A stretch of DNA of 64,000 nt from an uncultured Eubacteriales bacterium. Its GTDB lineage: Bacteria > Bacillota > Clostridia > Christensenellales > Borkfalkiaceae. The notes under the pieces are model-generated. The model was not told where the DNA came from, searched no databases, and saw only the letters and a list, made by a program, of their open reading frames with translations. The translations under genes were made by a program, and so were the position numbers. The DNA lies in assembly GCA_949288785.1 (NCBI GenBank), contig CASELQ010000010.1:1-64000 (forward strand). Direction: 5' to 3'. Of this stretch, positions 26,113-35,877 are shown piece by piece (within the stretch, counting starts at the first letter, position 1; each line of letters starts with the position of its first letter).

Positions 26113-26769
26113 ATGAAAAAAAGTATGTACAGCCTTATGCTTAACGAAGATATTATAAGGGAAATTGATAAGCTTGCGGCAAAGAACAACACAAACCGCT
26201 CCAACACCATAAACCAGATATTGGCGGAACACCTGTCCCTCATCACGCCGGAAAAACACGTGCAGAATATTTTCGAGGAAATAGACCGCCTTATAGGAAA
26301 CAGCAACGAATATATGCTGTATTTTCAGCCGAACGACATGACTATGTCCATAAAGAGTTCTTTAAAATACCACTACCGCCCCACCATAAGGTACGAAGTG
26401 GAAATGTACAGAACCCCGGGCGAAACCATAGGGCAGTTAAAAATTAACTTCCGCACCACGTCCGGAGAACTGCTCATGGAACTTACGCGGTTTTTCAAGA
26501 TATGGATGCAGCTGGAAAACATATATATAAAGCACTTCTTCCCCGCTGGGGATATAGAGTACGGAATGGAAAACGGCAGGTTTACCCGCTCCTTTGCCAT
26601 CCCGAGGGACGCCGCCTACACCGAAGAGCAGACGGGCGCCGCCATAAGCAACTATATATCCGCGTTTGACGATATGCTTAAAACCTATCTTGCGGGCGGG
26701 TTCAGCGGCACCCGCGATATAGAAAACAGGTACCTGCAATATCTGAACGGCGGCGCGCTTATAATTTAG
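26113..26769 (+). CDS. ribbon-helix-helix protein with unknown C-terminal domain
   Basis: A 218-residue protein. The first 45 residues look like a ribbon-helix-helix DNA-binding unit (MYSLMLNEDIIREIDKLAAK, then NRSNTINQILAEHLSL). Residues about 60-218 form a domain I do not recognise, with several beta strands (TIRYEVEMYRT, IGQLKINFRT) and a helix near the end. The start has GGAGG seven bases upstream. clpB follows 84 bases after the stop on the same strand with no terminator between, so both are probably one transcript. A role as regulator of clpB is inference. Confidence 0.75.
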   Translation: MKKSMYSLMLNEDIIREIDKLAAKNNTNRSNTINQILAEHLSLITPEKHVQNIFEEIDRLIGNSNEYMLYFQPNDMTMSIKSSLKYHYRPTIRYEVEMYRTPGETIGQLKINFRTTSGELLMELTRFFKIWMQLENIYIKHFFPAGDIEYGMENGRFTRSFAIPRDAAYTEEQTGAAISNYISAFDDMLKTYLAGGFSGTRDIENRYLQYLNGGALII

Positions 26770-26853
26770 CGTAAAAAAATTATCATAACCGAAAAAGGTA
26801 AAAATATAAAGATAGAATAACAGAGTAAAAAAGGAAAAAAGGAGGAAACCAAA

Positions 26854-29445
26854 ATGAACGCGCAAAAATTGACAAAAAAGGCGCTGGAAGCGCTTAATTC
26901 GGCGCAGAACATAGCGCTTGAAAATCAGAATATGCAAATAATGCCGGAGCATCTTTTATATGCCCTTGTCGACCAGGAAGGCGGGCTTATCCCCCAGCTG
27001 CTTAAACGCGCGGGCGTGAATACCGATAATCTTCTGGCACTTTTAGACGGGGAGATAAGCAAGATTCCCGCCGTTTCCGGCAGCGGCAGAGAGCCGGATA
27101 AAATATACATCTCCCCTCTTACGGATAAAATATTAAGCGGTGCGGAGCGGCTTGCGGACTCTCTTAAAGACGAATACGTTTCGGTAGAGCACATAATGCT
27201 CTCGATATTCGACAACCCTTCGGACGGGATAAGAAATATCTTCCGTTCGCTGGGGATAACAAAGCAAGGCTTTACCGAGCAGCTTAAAAAAGTAAAGACG
27301 GACAGAGTTACCAGCGACGAGCCGGAAAACACCTACGATTCTCTCAATAAATACGGGTTTGACCTGGTGCAGCGGGCGCGGGAACAAAAACTCGACCCCG
27401 TGATAGGCAGAGATAACGAGATAAGGAACGTTATCCGCATACTTTCGAGAAAGTCCAAAAACAACCCCGTGCTCATCGGCGAGCCGGGCGTGGGCAAAAC
27501 CGCCATTGCCGAAGGGCTTGCCCAGCGGATCGTGCGCGGGGACGTGCCGGAAGGGCTTAAAAACAAGACGGTTTTCGCGCTGGATATGGGTTCGCTAATA
27601 GCGGGCGCCAAATTCCGCGGGGAGTTCGAAGAGCGGCTTAAAGCCGTACTGAACGAGATAAAAAAGAGCGAAGGCAAAATAATACTGTTCATAGACGAAC
27701 TGCACACCATAGTGGGCGCGGGCAAATCGGACGGGGCGATGGACGCCGGGAATCTCTTAAAGCCCATGCTGGCGCGCGGCGAACTGCACTGCATAGGCGC
27801 CACCACGCTGGACGAGTACAGAAAGTATATAGAAAAGGACGCGGCGTTGGAGCGGCGTTTCCAGCCGGTAATGGTAGACGAACCCACCGTGGAAGACACG
27901 ATATCCATACTGCGCGGCTTAAAGGAACGTTACGAAGTGTTCCACGGCGTGCAGATACACGACCAGGCGCTGATTGCCGCCGCCACCCTGTCAAACCGCT
28001 ATATTACGGACAGGTTTCTGCCCGACAAGGCGATAGACCTTGTGGACGAGGCGTGCGCCACCATAAGGACGGAAATAGACTCCATGCCCCAGGAAATGGA
28101 CGACACCTCCCGCAAGATAATGCAACTCGAAATAGAAGAGACGGCGCTCAAAAAGGAGACCGATACCCTCTCCATGGAAAGGCTTAAAAACATACAGAAA
28201 GAACTTGCCGAACTCCGCGAAAAGTTCGGCGCCATGAAAGCGCAGTGGGAAAACGAAAAGGCGGGTATAACCGCCGTATCGGACACCAAGGCGGAAATAG
28301 AGCGCGCCAACGCCGAGATGGAAGCGGCGGAACGGCAGGGCGACTATGAAAAGGCGGCAAAACTCAAATACAGCCGCCTGCCGGAGTTGCAGAAAAAACT
28401 CGAAGAGGCGCAGAAAAAAGGCAGCGAAAAGCATACCCTTTTAAGGGACACGGTTACCGAAGAGGAGATTGCGCGGGTGGTATCGCGCTGGACGGGTATC
28501 CCCCTTACTAAACTTATGGAAGGCGAGCGGGAAAAGATACTGCACTTAGACGAAATACTGCATAAACGCGTTATCGGGCAGGACGAGGCGGTAACCAAAG
28601 TATCCGAAGCAATACTGCGCTCCCGCGCGGGGATAGCCGACCCCAACCGCCCGATAGGTTCGTTCATGTTCTTAGGTCCCACGGGCGTGGGCAAGACCGA
28701 ACTTGCCAAGGCGCTTGCGGAAAGCCTGTTTGACGACGAGCACAATCTCATCCGCATAGACATGACCGAGTATATGGAAAAGTTCTCGGTATCCCGCCTT
28801 ATAGGCGCGCCTCCCGGATACGTGGGTTACGACGAGGGCGGGCAACTTACCGAAGCCGTGCGGAGAAAACCCTATTCGGTAGTGCTGTTCGACGAGATAG
28901 AAAAGGCGCACCCGGACGTGTTCAATATCCTTTTGCAGGTGCTGGACGACGGCAGGATAACCGACAGCCGGGGGCGCACCGTGGACTTTAAAAACACCAT
29001 AATAATACTAACCTCCAACCTGGGTTCCTCTTACCTGCTCGAAGGGATAGACGAAAAGGGCGAAATAAGCGAGGAGGCAAAGGCGCAGGTTTCCGCACTG
29101 CTTAAACAGAGTTTCCGCCCCGAGTTTTTGAACCGGCTGGACGAGATAGTGTATTATAAACCGCTCACCAAGGACAACGTAGCCAAGATAATAGACCTGC
29201 TCATTGCCGATTTAAGCGAAAGGCTTAACGAAAAGCAGTTAAAACTTTCCATAACGGACGCGGCGAAAGACCTTATTATAGAAAACGGTTACGACCCCGT
29301 TTACGGCGCACGCCCCTTAAAGCGCTATCTGCAAAGCAAGGTGGAAACCATGATTGCAAAGGTAATTGTTTCCAAGGACCTTTTGCCCGGCAACGTTATA
29401 GAGGTGGACGCCGCCGGCGGAGACTTTACGATAAACGTAAAATAA
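26854..29445 (+). CDS. clpB: ATP-dependent chaperone ClpB
   Basis: An 863-residue AAA+ disaggregase that pulls proteins out of aggregates with DnaK. In order: N-domain repeats (residues 1-145), AAA-1 with [13 protein letters not shown] and the pore/Walker B stretch [14 protein letters not shown], a coiled-coil middle domain (about 390-530), AAA-2 with [15 protein letters not shown] and [12 protein letters not shown], and the C-terminal D2 small domain. The middle domain and absence of a ClpP-binding loop distinguish it from ClpC or ClpA. The start follows AAAGGAGGAAACC. Confidence 0.96.
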   Translation: MNAQKLTKKALEALNSAQNIALENQNMQIMPEHLLYALVDQEGGLIPQLLKRAGVNTDNLLALLDGEISKIPAVSGSGREPDKIYISPLTDKILSGAERLADSLKDEYVSVEHIMLSIFDNPSDGIRNIFRSLGITKQGFTEQLKKVKTDRVTSDEPENTYDSLNKYGFDLVQRAREQKLDPVIGRDNEIRNVIRILSRKSKNNPVLIGEPGVGKTAIAEGLAQRIVRGDVPEGLKNKTVFALDMGSLIAGAKFRGEFEERLKAVLNEIKKSEGKIILFIDELHTIVGAGKSDGAMDAGNLLKPMLARGELHCIGATTLDEYRKYIEKDAALERRFQPVMVDEPTVEDTISILRGLKERYEVFHGVQIHDQALIAAATLSNRYITDRFLPDKAIDLVDEACATIRTEIDSMPQEMDDTSRKIMQLEIEETALKKETDTLSMERLKNIQKELAELREKFGAMKAQWENEKAGITAVSDTKAEIERANAEMEAAERQGDYEKAAKLKYSRLPELQKKLEEAQKKGSEKHTLLRDTVTEEEIARVVSRWTGIPLTKLMEGEREKILHLDEILHKRVIGQDEAVTKVSEAILRSRAGIADPNRPIGSFMFLGPTGVGKTELAKALAESLFDDEHNLIRIDMTEYMEKFSVSRLIGAPPGYVGYDEGGQLTEAVRRKPYSVVLFDEIEKAHPDVFNILLQVLDDGRITDSRGRTVDFKNTIIILTSNLGSSYLLEGIDEKGEISEEAKAQVSALLKQSFRPEFLNRLDEIVYYKPLTKDNVAKIIDLLIADLSERLNEKQLKLSITDAAKDLIIENGYDPVYGARPLKRYLQSKVETMIAKVIVSKDLLPGNVIEVDAAGGDFTINVK

Positions 29446-29591
29446 CTTAAATCACGGTAATTCACCGGGCAAAATAACAAGACTTTAAGAATTTAGCCGT
29501 TATTTAAAAGGTAATATAAAATTTTTTACTTATTTTGCCCTAAGCTTACGGCAAAAAAAAATTAAAAAACACGCAAAATATATTAAACCCT

Positions 29592-29622
29592 TGCGGGGCG
29601 GCGCAAATTGCGCCGCCCCGCA
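29592..29622. terminator. perfect hairpin between clpB and the surface-protein gene
   Basis: A 15-bp perfect stem (TGCGGGGCGGCGCAA / TTGCGCCGCCCCGCA) around a single A, between two convergent genes. There is no T tract. The rest of 29446-29684 is AT-rich with no gene. Confidence 0.6.
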
Positions 29623-29684
29623 TTAAATTCGTCTTTTAACCTGTTTCCGATTTAATCAGTTATATCTTTTCGCCTGCTCCCGAT

Positions 29685-30200
29685 TTACGCGACAACAAGT
29701 TCATTCCCCTGAACGGTAAAGGTCGTGCCCCAAAACGTAACCTCGGTTATCGCGCCGGTATCGTCCGTGGTTACTTCCGCGTCCAACGTGTATCCAAGCA
29801 ACCACACGTTTTCTTCTATCGGTTTTATATAGTCGTCCCTGTATATCTCGGCGTAGCGCCTGCCGTCCTCCTGCGGCTCGGTTATCTTTACAAGCAGAAC
29901 GAGGTCCATATTCAGCAAAAACACGTTGTTTTCCGCATTCGGCTCGGAGGGCGTTTCGCCCGAGGGCTGCCACGAACAGAGCGTTATATCTTTGTCCGAC
30001 CTGTCTATAAAGTAATAGTTATCGGGAGAATCTCCGCCCATATGCAGCAATATTATATCGGTTTTATCGGTTAGTTCATAGGTGTATACAATCGGCTCCG
30101 ACCATTCTATAACGGTAACGGTGCGTTCGGTCTCGTTTAAAATGGCTTTTACCTCTACAAAAGTTTCGGCATGGCTGGTAAAGAGGCAGCGCTCCCCCCC
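29685..30200 (-). pseudogene. surface protein, C-terminal fragment (third repeat)
   Basis: The last part of the repeat-containing surface protein, in frame only if the G tract at 30194-30202 has seven or ten G instead of nine. The frame runs from the G tract (RCLFTSHAETFVEV) to a stop at 29685 and forms a third copy of the approximately 125-residue repeat: YELTDKTDIILLHMGG, NYYFIDRSDKDITL, SWQPSGETPSEPNAENNVFL and FTVQGNELVVA at the end. An internal ATG at 30050 could start it alone but has no good ribosome binding site. No sortase motif, dockerin or SLH domain follows. Confidence 0.7.
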
Positions 30201-31950
30201 CCGTTTTCCAGTTCGAGAACAATGCTGTTACCCTGCACGGTAAAGTTCATACCCATAAAGTTCACGCTCGCAAAGGCGCCGTTCTCGCCCGTCTCCACGG
30301 TCGCGGCAACGGTAGCAAACGGAATATAGCCTTCCTCGCCGAGTTCAGGCATTTTACGGTATATTACCGCATAATATCCGCCGTTTATATCGTCATAAAT
30401 AAAGGCAACCAGCGCGGCCTCCCCGCTTAAGTCCGCCGAATATATATGTTTGGATGCTTCCGCCGCCTGCGGGAAGCCCATACTTTCGTTCCACTCCGCA
30501 GTAGAAACCCAGGGCATTATAAGAAGCGCGTTCGGGAAAGTCCTGTCAATATAGGCGTAGAGCGCGGGAATATCCGTTCCGGGTGAAAAAAGAGTTATCA
30601 CGTTGTTGTTGTAGCCGCTCAGATATTCAAAGGAATACTCCGCCGTTCCGCTGTCGGTATACACTACGAGCATGCGGTTTTCCTCATCCAGATACCCCAC
30701 CGCATCTATCGCGCCTATCGGTATATACGTAACGGTGCATAAAACGAAGTTATCCGGAGCGGCGGGAATAAGCGCCGTGCCGCGCACGATAAATTCCATT
30801 CCGAAAGCGCTGCCGCCCGTTATCTTGCCCTCTCCGTCAAAAGTAACGGTTGCGTCCAGCGTGTAGGCGAGGACATATTCCGAACCGTCATACTCATACA
30901 TTTCGGCATAGCCTATGCCGTCTTCCCCTATGTTCACAAGCCTTATAAGAGTGTCCGAACCGCCGCCCAAATTCAGCAAAAACACGTTGTTTTCCGCATT
31001 CGGCTCGGAGGGCGTTTCGCCCGAGGGCTGCCAGGGGTAAAGCGAAAGCGTCTCCCCGCTCCTGTCTATGCAATAGTAGTTGAGAGGATATCCGTCTCCC
31101 ATATTCAGCAATATTATATCGGTTTTATCGGTTGTTTTATAGGTAAACACGCGTTTTTCGCCGTAAGGCGTGGTAATCGTTATATAGTGCCCCACTTCGT
31201 CTATAAGGGCGTCGGACTGCGTAAGCCCCATCACGACGTTGGTAAACAGGCAGGTTTCGCCGCCCGGAAGTATAGTTACGGTAAAGGTATATACCGTGCC
31301 GTTATACGTTACGGTAAAGGTCTGGTCGCCCACCGTATTGAAGTTCACGCCCGAAAAATCTATCATCTCCGCCGTAAGATACAAAGACGCCTCGTCTTCC
31401 CACATGCTGATATTTTCTATCTCGATTACTTTACTGAGCGTCGCCTGCTTTTCCGCTGCGGCAATTTTCGCCTCTTCCTCGGTAACGCCGGCGTTCAGAA
31501 CGAGCGAACCGCCCGAAAAGCTGCCCCTGTAAGACACGTTTTCGTCTGTGAAGATCCACGCATTGATATTTTCCTGCCAACCTTGGTTGAACGTGCTCTT
31601 TACGGTGATCTTATAGTCGCCTATATCGCACGAAAAAACGTCGAAAATATTCTCCCCGCTCTCGTCGTAAACCTCGTTCACGCTCTCGTAATAAACAACG
31701 TAATATCCGGATATTTCAAGGTCATGCCTTATATACCACCCGCTCAACCCGCTTTGTTCCGAACGGTTAAAATATATCGTCGTATAGCCGCTGTTGTACC
31801 CGTCTTCCGTGAAGTATACGAATTGAGAATTGTTTCTGCCGAAATCTCCGTTTGCAAAAGTCGTTTCGGGCATCAGCACCGCTTTGCTTCCCGTTTCATA
31901 TCCTTCGTAAGTAATGGTGAAAACAACGTCCGTCGGCTCCGATCTCTTTT
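30155..31950 (-). pseudogene. surface protein, middle fragment (two repeats)
   Basis: Continuation of the surface protein after a one-base shift near 31950. It opens with TDVVFTITYEGYETGSKAVL, then a region of beta strands, and two copies of the repeat: the first has KTTDKTDIILLNMGDGYPLN and YPWQPSGETPSEPNAENNVF, the second is more diverged (SGYNNNVITLFSPGTDIPAL, MPWVSTAEWNESM). The frame is broken off by the nine-G tract, after which it reads only 12 more residues and stops at 30155. No separate ribosome binding site or signal peptide precedes it. Confidence 0.7.
30194..30202 (-). repeat. homopolymeric G9 tract inside a coding region
   Basis: Nine consecutive C on the plus strand, that is nine G on the coding strand, in the second surface-protein fragment (codons around ELENGGGS). 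With nine G the protein ends 12 residues later; with seven or ten the frame joins the next repeat. This is the kind of tract at which strand slippage switches genes on and off. Confidence 0.85.
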
Positions 31951-33398
31951 ATCTGCGCTTGGTCATAAGAAATCATATCCTCCGTAAGAGGAACGTAAGA
32001 GGTTGTATTGTTGTTACGGTAAACGTTCAGCATAAACCCGTCTATATGCATAGTGAGTTCGTCGTTTTCGTCCACGGTTACGATAAAAGTATTGCAGCTT
32101 ATACCGTTTACCGTGGTATCGTCAGGATCTATAAGCCGCAGATACGCATCCGCGCCCGAACCTTTGTATTCTATATGCAGGTTATATTCGCCCGCCGCGG
32201 CGGAAGAGATGTCAAAGGGCTCGTTAGTATTCATATCGGTTACGGTAGCCCCCGCCTCTATCATAGCGGAAAGGGTGGTGTCCTCATAGCCGCCTACGTT
32301 ATATTCGATTGAAACTATGGGATCCTCGCCGAGGTAGGTTTCTTTAATGTATATGGAAATTATCTCCCTGTCCGCGGGGTCTACTATCGTTACCGTAAAC
32401 TGTTTTGTAAACCCTTCGTACTCGGCGGTAAAGGTATAAGTACCCGCCGCGTCCCAATTCACGCTGCCCGCCGTTATATTCTTAAGGTCGCGCGGGCTGA
32501 TGTAATCGTAATTCCAGTCGCTGTAACGAACGATAACTTTGGTATTATCAACGTCGCTCAGCAATATTTCGGAAGGAAGTTCTATATCAATTATTTCCGC
32601 AAGCCCCTCGTACGCGGCGGTAAAGCTGATATCTTCGTATATACCGCCGGTATAAGTAAACGTGCTTTCGCCGTAACCGTAACTGTTGCCGTACTGGTCG
32701 AGCCAATAATTAAAAAGATGCCCGTCTTTTTCTGCGGGGGCGGTTACGGTAATCGCCTCGTTAGCGTTATAAAGCCCGTAAGTAAACCCGTCCGAAAGGG
32801 TGCCGCCGTTCACCTTTACGTTAACATATTCTCCGTCCGCCGGCCTTTCGATATTATAGTTATAATAACGCTGAGCGGCGCTGCCGTAATTAAGCATGGA
32901 ATAAAGCAGGTCTTGCAGCATATGATCTTCCGTGCCGCCGTTCCTCATATTATAGGCATATTGCAGAATACTGTACTTAAAAGGCGCGCTGTAAACGGGC
33001 GTGCCGTTATCGTCGTAATATGCGCATACGTAAACGTCGTCCGTCATCTGTTTTGCGGCAAGTTCGGTAAAGCAGAATACAGGATAAGTTACCCCGTTTA
33101 TCTCCTGATGGTTATATACGTTCAACGTATAATCGGGGGCGCTCTCCGCAGTGTATTCCGCGGGTACGCTATCCCATACCAGCAGTTTTATAGAAGAGGT
33201 ATCCTCTATATTTTCACTGCCCGCCGCGTAAAGTATGTACACGTTGTCCTCGAACTTTAAGTTGGCATAATGTATGTTGAGCGACTTTGCCCCGCCTTCT
33301 TCCGGCTGTGCCGCAATTGCAGAAACGCCGAACGCAAAACACAGCGCGCACATAACGCTCAATACGGCTGCCGCCGCTAACTTTAACCCTCTTTTCAT
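31896..33398 (-). CDS. secreted repeat-containing surface protein, N-terminal fragment
   Basis: A 500-residue frame that starts with a clear signal peptide (MKRGLKLAAAAVLSVMCALC, cleavage near AIAA). Behind it are a helical module with YSILQYAYNMRNGG and YSMLNYGSAAQRYYNY, a motif common in clostridial surface proteins, an InlB B-like stretch (VKVNGGTLSDGFTYGLYN to FNYWLDQYGNSY), and bacterial Ig-like domains (VNWDAAGTYTFTAEYEGFTK and similar). The frame ends in non-family sequence from about 31950, where a one-base shift leads into the next fragment. The full gene would encode about 1,235 residues. The ribosome binding site AAAGGAG is eight bases before the ATG. Confidence 0.8.
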   Translation of the reverse strand: MKRGLKLAAAAVLSVMCALCFAFGVSAIAAQPEEGGAKSLNIHYANLKFEDNVYILYAAGSENIEDTSSIKLLVWDSVPAEYTAESAPDYTLNVYNHQEINGVTYPVFCFTELAAKQMTDDVYVCAYYDDNGTPVYSAPFKYSILQYAYNMRNGGTEDHMLQDLLYSMLNYGSAAQRYYNYNIERPADGEYVNVKVNGGTLSDGFTYGLYNANEAITVTAPAEKDGHLFNYWLDQYGNSYGYGESTFTYTGGIYEDISFTAAYEGLAEIIDIELPSEILLSDVDNTKVIVRYSDWNYDYISPRDLKNITAGSVNWDAAGTYTFTAEYEGFTKQFTVTIVDPADREIISIYIKETYLGEDPIVSIEYNVGGYEDTTLSAMIEAGATVTDMNTNEPFDISSAAAGEYNLHIEYKGSGADAYLRLIDPDDTTVNGISCNTFIVTVDENDELTMHIDGFMLNVYRNNNTTSYVPLTEDMISYDQAQIKEIGADGRCFHHYLRRI

Positions 33399-33440
33399 TT
33401 TCTTTCTCCTTTTTGTTTCCAGGAATAAAAATTTCCCGGA

Positions 33441-33581
33441 TCAGCCTCCCGTTACGCCCGTAACGTCATCCCACTCGCCCTGATTGTCGCTGTCTCCGGT
33501 GCCGCCGGCGCCAGAAGAAAGCAACGGCTCATCCGCCGAAAAGGTAAAAAAATCCGCCTTTTCGTATGCGCGTTTTCTCAT
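33441..33581 (-). CDS. 46-residue acidic small protein before the surface-protein gene
   Basis: A short frame with a strong ribosome binding site (GGGGAGGG, six bases from ATG). The N-terminus is basic (MRKRAYEKADF), the rest acidic and rich in Gly and Ser, ending DDVTGVTGG. No cysteine and no hydrophobic segment. It stops 43 bases before the surface-protein start on the same strand and is probably co-transcribed with it. I do not know its function; similar short basic-to-acidic peptides occur before surface proteins in other Clostridia, as far as I recall. It is not obviously a RiPP precursor, as no maturase is near. Confidence 0.6.
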   Translation of the reverse strand: MRKRAYEKADFFTFSADEPLLSSGAGGTGDSDNQGEWDDVTGVTGG

Positions 33582-33620
33582 AAAAAACCCTCCCCGAATA
33601 AAATTCCGATAATTACTGCT

Positions 33621-33657
33621 GCCCGCAAGTTTTGCGGGCAGAGGGGCGCGCCCCTCT
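33621..33657 (-). terminator. twin GC-rich palindromes after the aminotransferase-family gene
   Basis: Two stems in a row: GCCCGCAA / TGCGGGC (33621-33639) and the 18-base palindrome AGAGGGGCGCGCCCCTCT (33640-33657). They lie between the minus-strand synthase gene that stops at 33846 and the small protein, so they probably separate the two transcripts. Confidence 0.5.
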
Positions 33658-33845
33658 CATTGCTTCATTTAATTTTATTATACTGCGCACAAAATACGCC
33701 GTCAAGCGAAAATTTAAATTTTTTGCGTATTTTAAGCCTGTTTTACACTTTTTTTACATAAACTGCCGCCGCGCAAGTTGCACGGCGGCGGGAAATTAAG
33801 GCGCGGCGCGCCGATTTTCAGTTATTAAACCGATACGTTGCGCCG

Positions 33846-35039
33846 TCAATCTTCAATATCTTTAACCTCTTCAAGCACCTCTTTTATTATATGCGCCGCA
33901 CGGGAAAGCTGTTCCTCTTTATGGGTTGCCATATAACTCGTCCTCAAAAGGCTCTGCCCCTCCGGCACGGCGGGCGACACGGTGGAATTTACGTAAACCC
34001 CGCGCTCGAACAGTTTTTTGCAGGCGGTAAACGTGCGCCTGTTGGTATATGTATATATGGGGATAATGGGGGTTATCCCGTCCTCGTGCATTATGGGCAC
34101 GCCCTCTTTTATGAGCGCCTTACGCATAAACACGCTGAGGTCCGTAAGCCTTTGCACCCGCTCCGGCTCTCTTTTAAGAATTTTAAGCGCCGCCCGCGCG
34201 CAGGCTACCGAGGCGGGCGTCATACTGGCGCTGAATATAAAGGGGCGGGAAACGTGGCGCACGTATTCGCACACTTTTCTTTCCGCCGCCATATATCCGC
34301 CTAAACTCGCAAGCGACTTGGAAAAGGTGCCCATATAGATATCCACCTCTTTTTCCAGCCCGAAATATTCCGCCGTGCCCCTGCCGCGCGCGCCAAGCAC
34401 GCCGAGTCCGTGCGAATCGTCTACCATCACCCTTGCGCCGTACTGCCGCGCAAGCCGCACTATCTCGGGAAGCTTGCATATATCTCCGCCCATGGAAAAA
34501 ACCCCGTCCGTAACTATGAGTATGCCCGCGCTTTCGGGCACCGAACGGAGTTTCTCCTCCAAATCCGCCATATCTGAATGATTATACCGCACCATCTTGG
34601 CAAAGGAAAGGCGGGCGGCGTCGTATATGCTGGCGTGGTTTTCCCTGTCGCACATTATATAGTCCGTCCTCCCCGCGACGGCGGAGATTATACCTAAATT
34701 ACTCTGAAAACCCGTGGAAAAGGTTACCGCCGCCTCCTTGTCAAGAAAATCCGCAAGCTCTTCTTCGAGCAGAACGTGCTCTCTTAACGTGCCGTTTAAA
34801 AACCTGCTGCCCGAACATCCCGTACCGTATTCCTTTATTGCCGCCACGCCCGCCTCTATAACTTCCGGATGGGTGGTAAGCCCCAGATAGTTGTTGGAGC
34901 CTATCATTATTGTCTTTTTGCCCTCCATCACCACTTCCGGGCCCTGGCGGCTTTCCAGGCGGTGAAAATAGGGGTATATCCCGTCTCTCTTTACCTGTTC
35001 TATCCATTCGGTCTGTTCGCACTTTTTAAATAGATCCAT
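33846..35039 (-). CDS. alpha-oxoamine synthase, serine palmitoyltransferase-like
   Basis: A 397-residue PLP enzyme of the family that joins an amino acid to an acyl-CoA (BioF, KBL, HemA, SPT). Visible: GSNNYLGLTTHPEVIEAGV, GTGCSGSRFLNGTLREHV, STGFQSNLG, the cofactor stretch VDDSHGLGVLG and the lysine in GTFSKSLASLGGY. The start (DGIYPYFHRLESRQGPEV) and the SGSRFLNGTLREHVLLE block resemble bacterial serine palmitoyltransferases more than BioF, judging from memory of those proteins. There are no biotin genes, no threonine dehydrogenase and no acyl carrier gene nearby. The substrate remains open: serine with a fatty acyl-CoA, or glycine with acetyl-CoA. Confidence 0.88.
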   Translation of the reverse strand: MDLFKKCEQTEWIEQVKRDGIYPYFHRLESRQGPEVVMEGKKTIMIGSNNYLGLTTHPEVIEAGVAAIKEYGTGCSGSRFLNGTLREHVLLEEELADFLDKEAAVTFSTGFQSNLGIISAVAGRTDYIMCDRENHASIYDAARLSFAKMVRYNHSDMADLEEKLRSVPESAGILIVTDGVFSMGGDICKLPEIVRLARQYGARVMVDDSHGLGVLGARGRGTAEYFGLEKEVDIYMGTFSKSLASLGGYMAAERKVCEYVRHVSRPFIFSASMTPASVACARAALKILKREPERVQRLTDLSVFMRKALIKEGVPIMHEDGITPIIPIYTYTNRRTFTACKKLFERGVYVNSTVSPAVPEGQSLLRTSYMATHKEEQLSRAAHIIKEVLEEVKDIED

Positions 35040-35108
35040 TTGCTCTCTCCCTTGAAAGATGAGTATATTATATAATTTTTCCGGGAGAAAGGCAAACGAT
35101 TTACGGGG

Positions 35109-35804
35109 TCATTCCCCCTGCGAGCCGCCCCGCCTTGCTCGTTGAACGCGAAAATATCCCGCGGCGGTATTGCGGCTTTTATACAGCATCTCCGCGCGGA
35201 GGGCGGAAACTTCCGCTTCCAGCGCGGCGACCCGCGCCCTCAAAAATTTGTTTTCCCGCTGTTTTTTGGCGGCTATCCTGCTTATAAGCCCGTTTATCTC
35301 CCTTTTTACGCGGGCAAACTGTACTTCCGATACCATTCCGCTTACGTCCTGCCCGCGCGCCGTTATATCCTTTACGCCCGCCTTTTCGCATGCGGCGAGC
35401 ACCCTTTCGGGATCCTTTTTCATTATGCCGCGGAATTTGTTCTGATACCTTAACGCCGTCTTTCCGTTGCCGCCCGCAAGTTCCATTATAACGCTGCGTA
35501 CCGATTTTCCCGCCTTTTTGCCTTCCGCCACCTTTTCGATGAGCATGTCTTCCTCTTCCTTTTTAAAAGGTTCCGTCCTCATTACCTCGGGCGCGCCGCC
35601 GCTGAAAAAGCGGGCGCGGAACTCCTCGTCGGATTTGGCGCGTTTCTGGACGGCGTAATACAGGTTTCTCGCCGTGCCGGCGGACTTGCCCGTCTTTTCC
35701 GAAAAACGCGTAAAAACCGCGGTAAGCGACTCTCCTTTCCGATCCTTTAATATCTCGCATAAAAGCGCCGCGTCAGATAATTTAAATCCGTATAACTCTT
35801 TCAT
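35109..35804 (-). CDS. putative DNA-binding protein with two Myb/SANT-like repeats and coiled coil
   Basis: A 231-residue protein that I recognise only by fold. Residues about 10-55 (LLCEILKDRKGESLTAVFTR to GKSAGTARNLYYAV) and about 80-125 (FKKEEEDMLIEKVAEGKKAG to GKTALRYQNKFRGI) resemble two SANT/Myb-like repeats of the RsfA type. Residues about 165-210 are a charged coiled coil. The tail is very basic (RVQRARRGGSQ). It is divergent from the unknown gene at 35878, 73 bases away. A regulatory role is probable, but the target is not known. Confidence 0.6.
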   Translation of the reverse strand: MKELYGFKLSDAALLCEILKDRKGESLTAVFTRFSEKTGKSAGTARNLYYAVQKRAKSDEEFRARFFSGGAPEVMRTEPFKKEEEDMLIEKVAEGKKAGKSVRSVIMELAGGNGKTALRYQNKFRGIMKKDPERVLAACEKAGVKDITARGQDVSGMVSEVQFARVKREINGLISRIAAKKQRENKFLRARVAALEAEVSALRAEMLYKSRNTAAGYFRVQRARRGGSQGE

Positions 35805-35877
35805 AGCCCCTCCTTGTTTTGGCTTTTACACGGTTATTGACATAATAACGTAAAATTATACATACTTTTTTTATATA

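Noticed and set aside
26000-26860. CIRCE or CtsR operator before clpB
   Set aside because: I looked for TTAGCACTC-N9-GAGTGCTAA and the tandem GGTCAAA heptads; neither is present.
33441-33581. Small protein as a RiPP precursor
   Set aside because: No radical SAM maturase, LanM, YcaO or C39 peptidase transporter is close, and the core lacks Cys. Kept as an unknown small protein.
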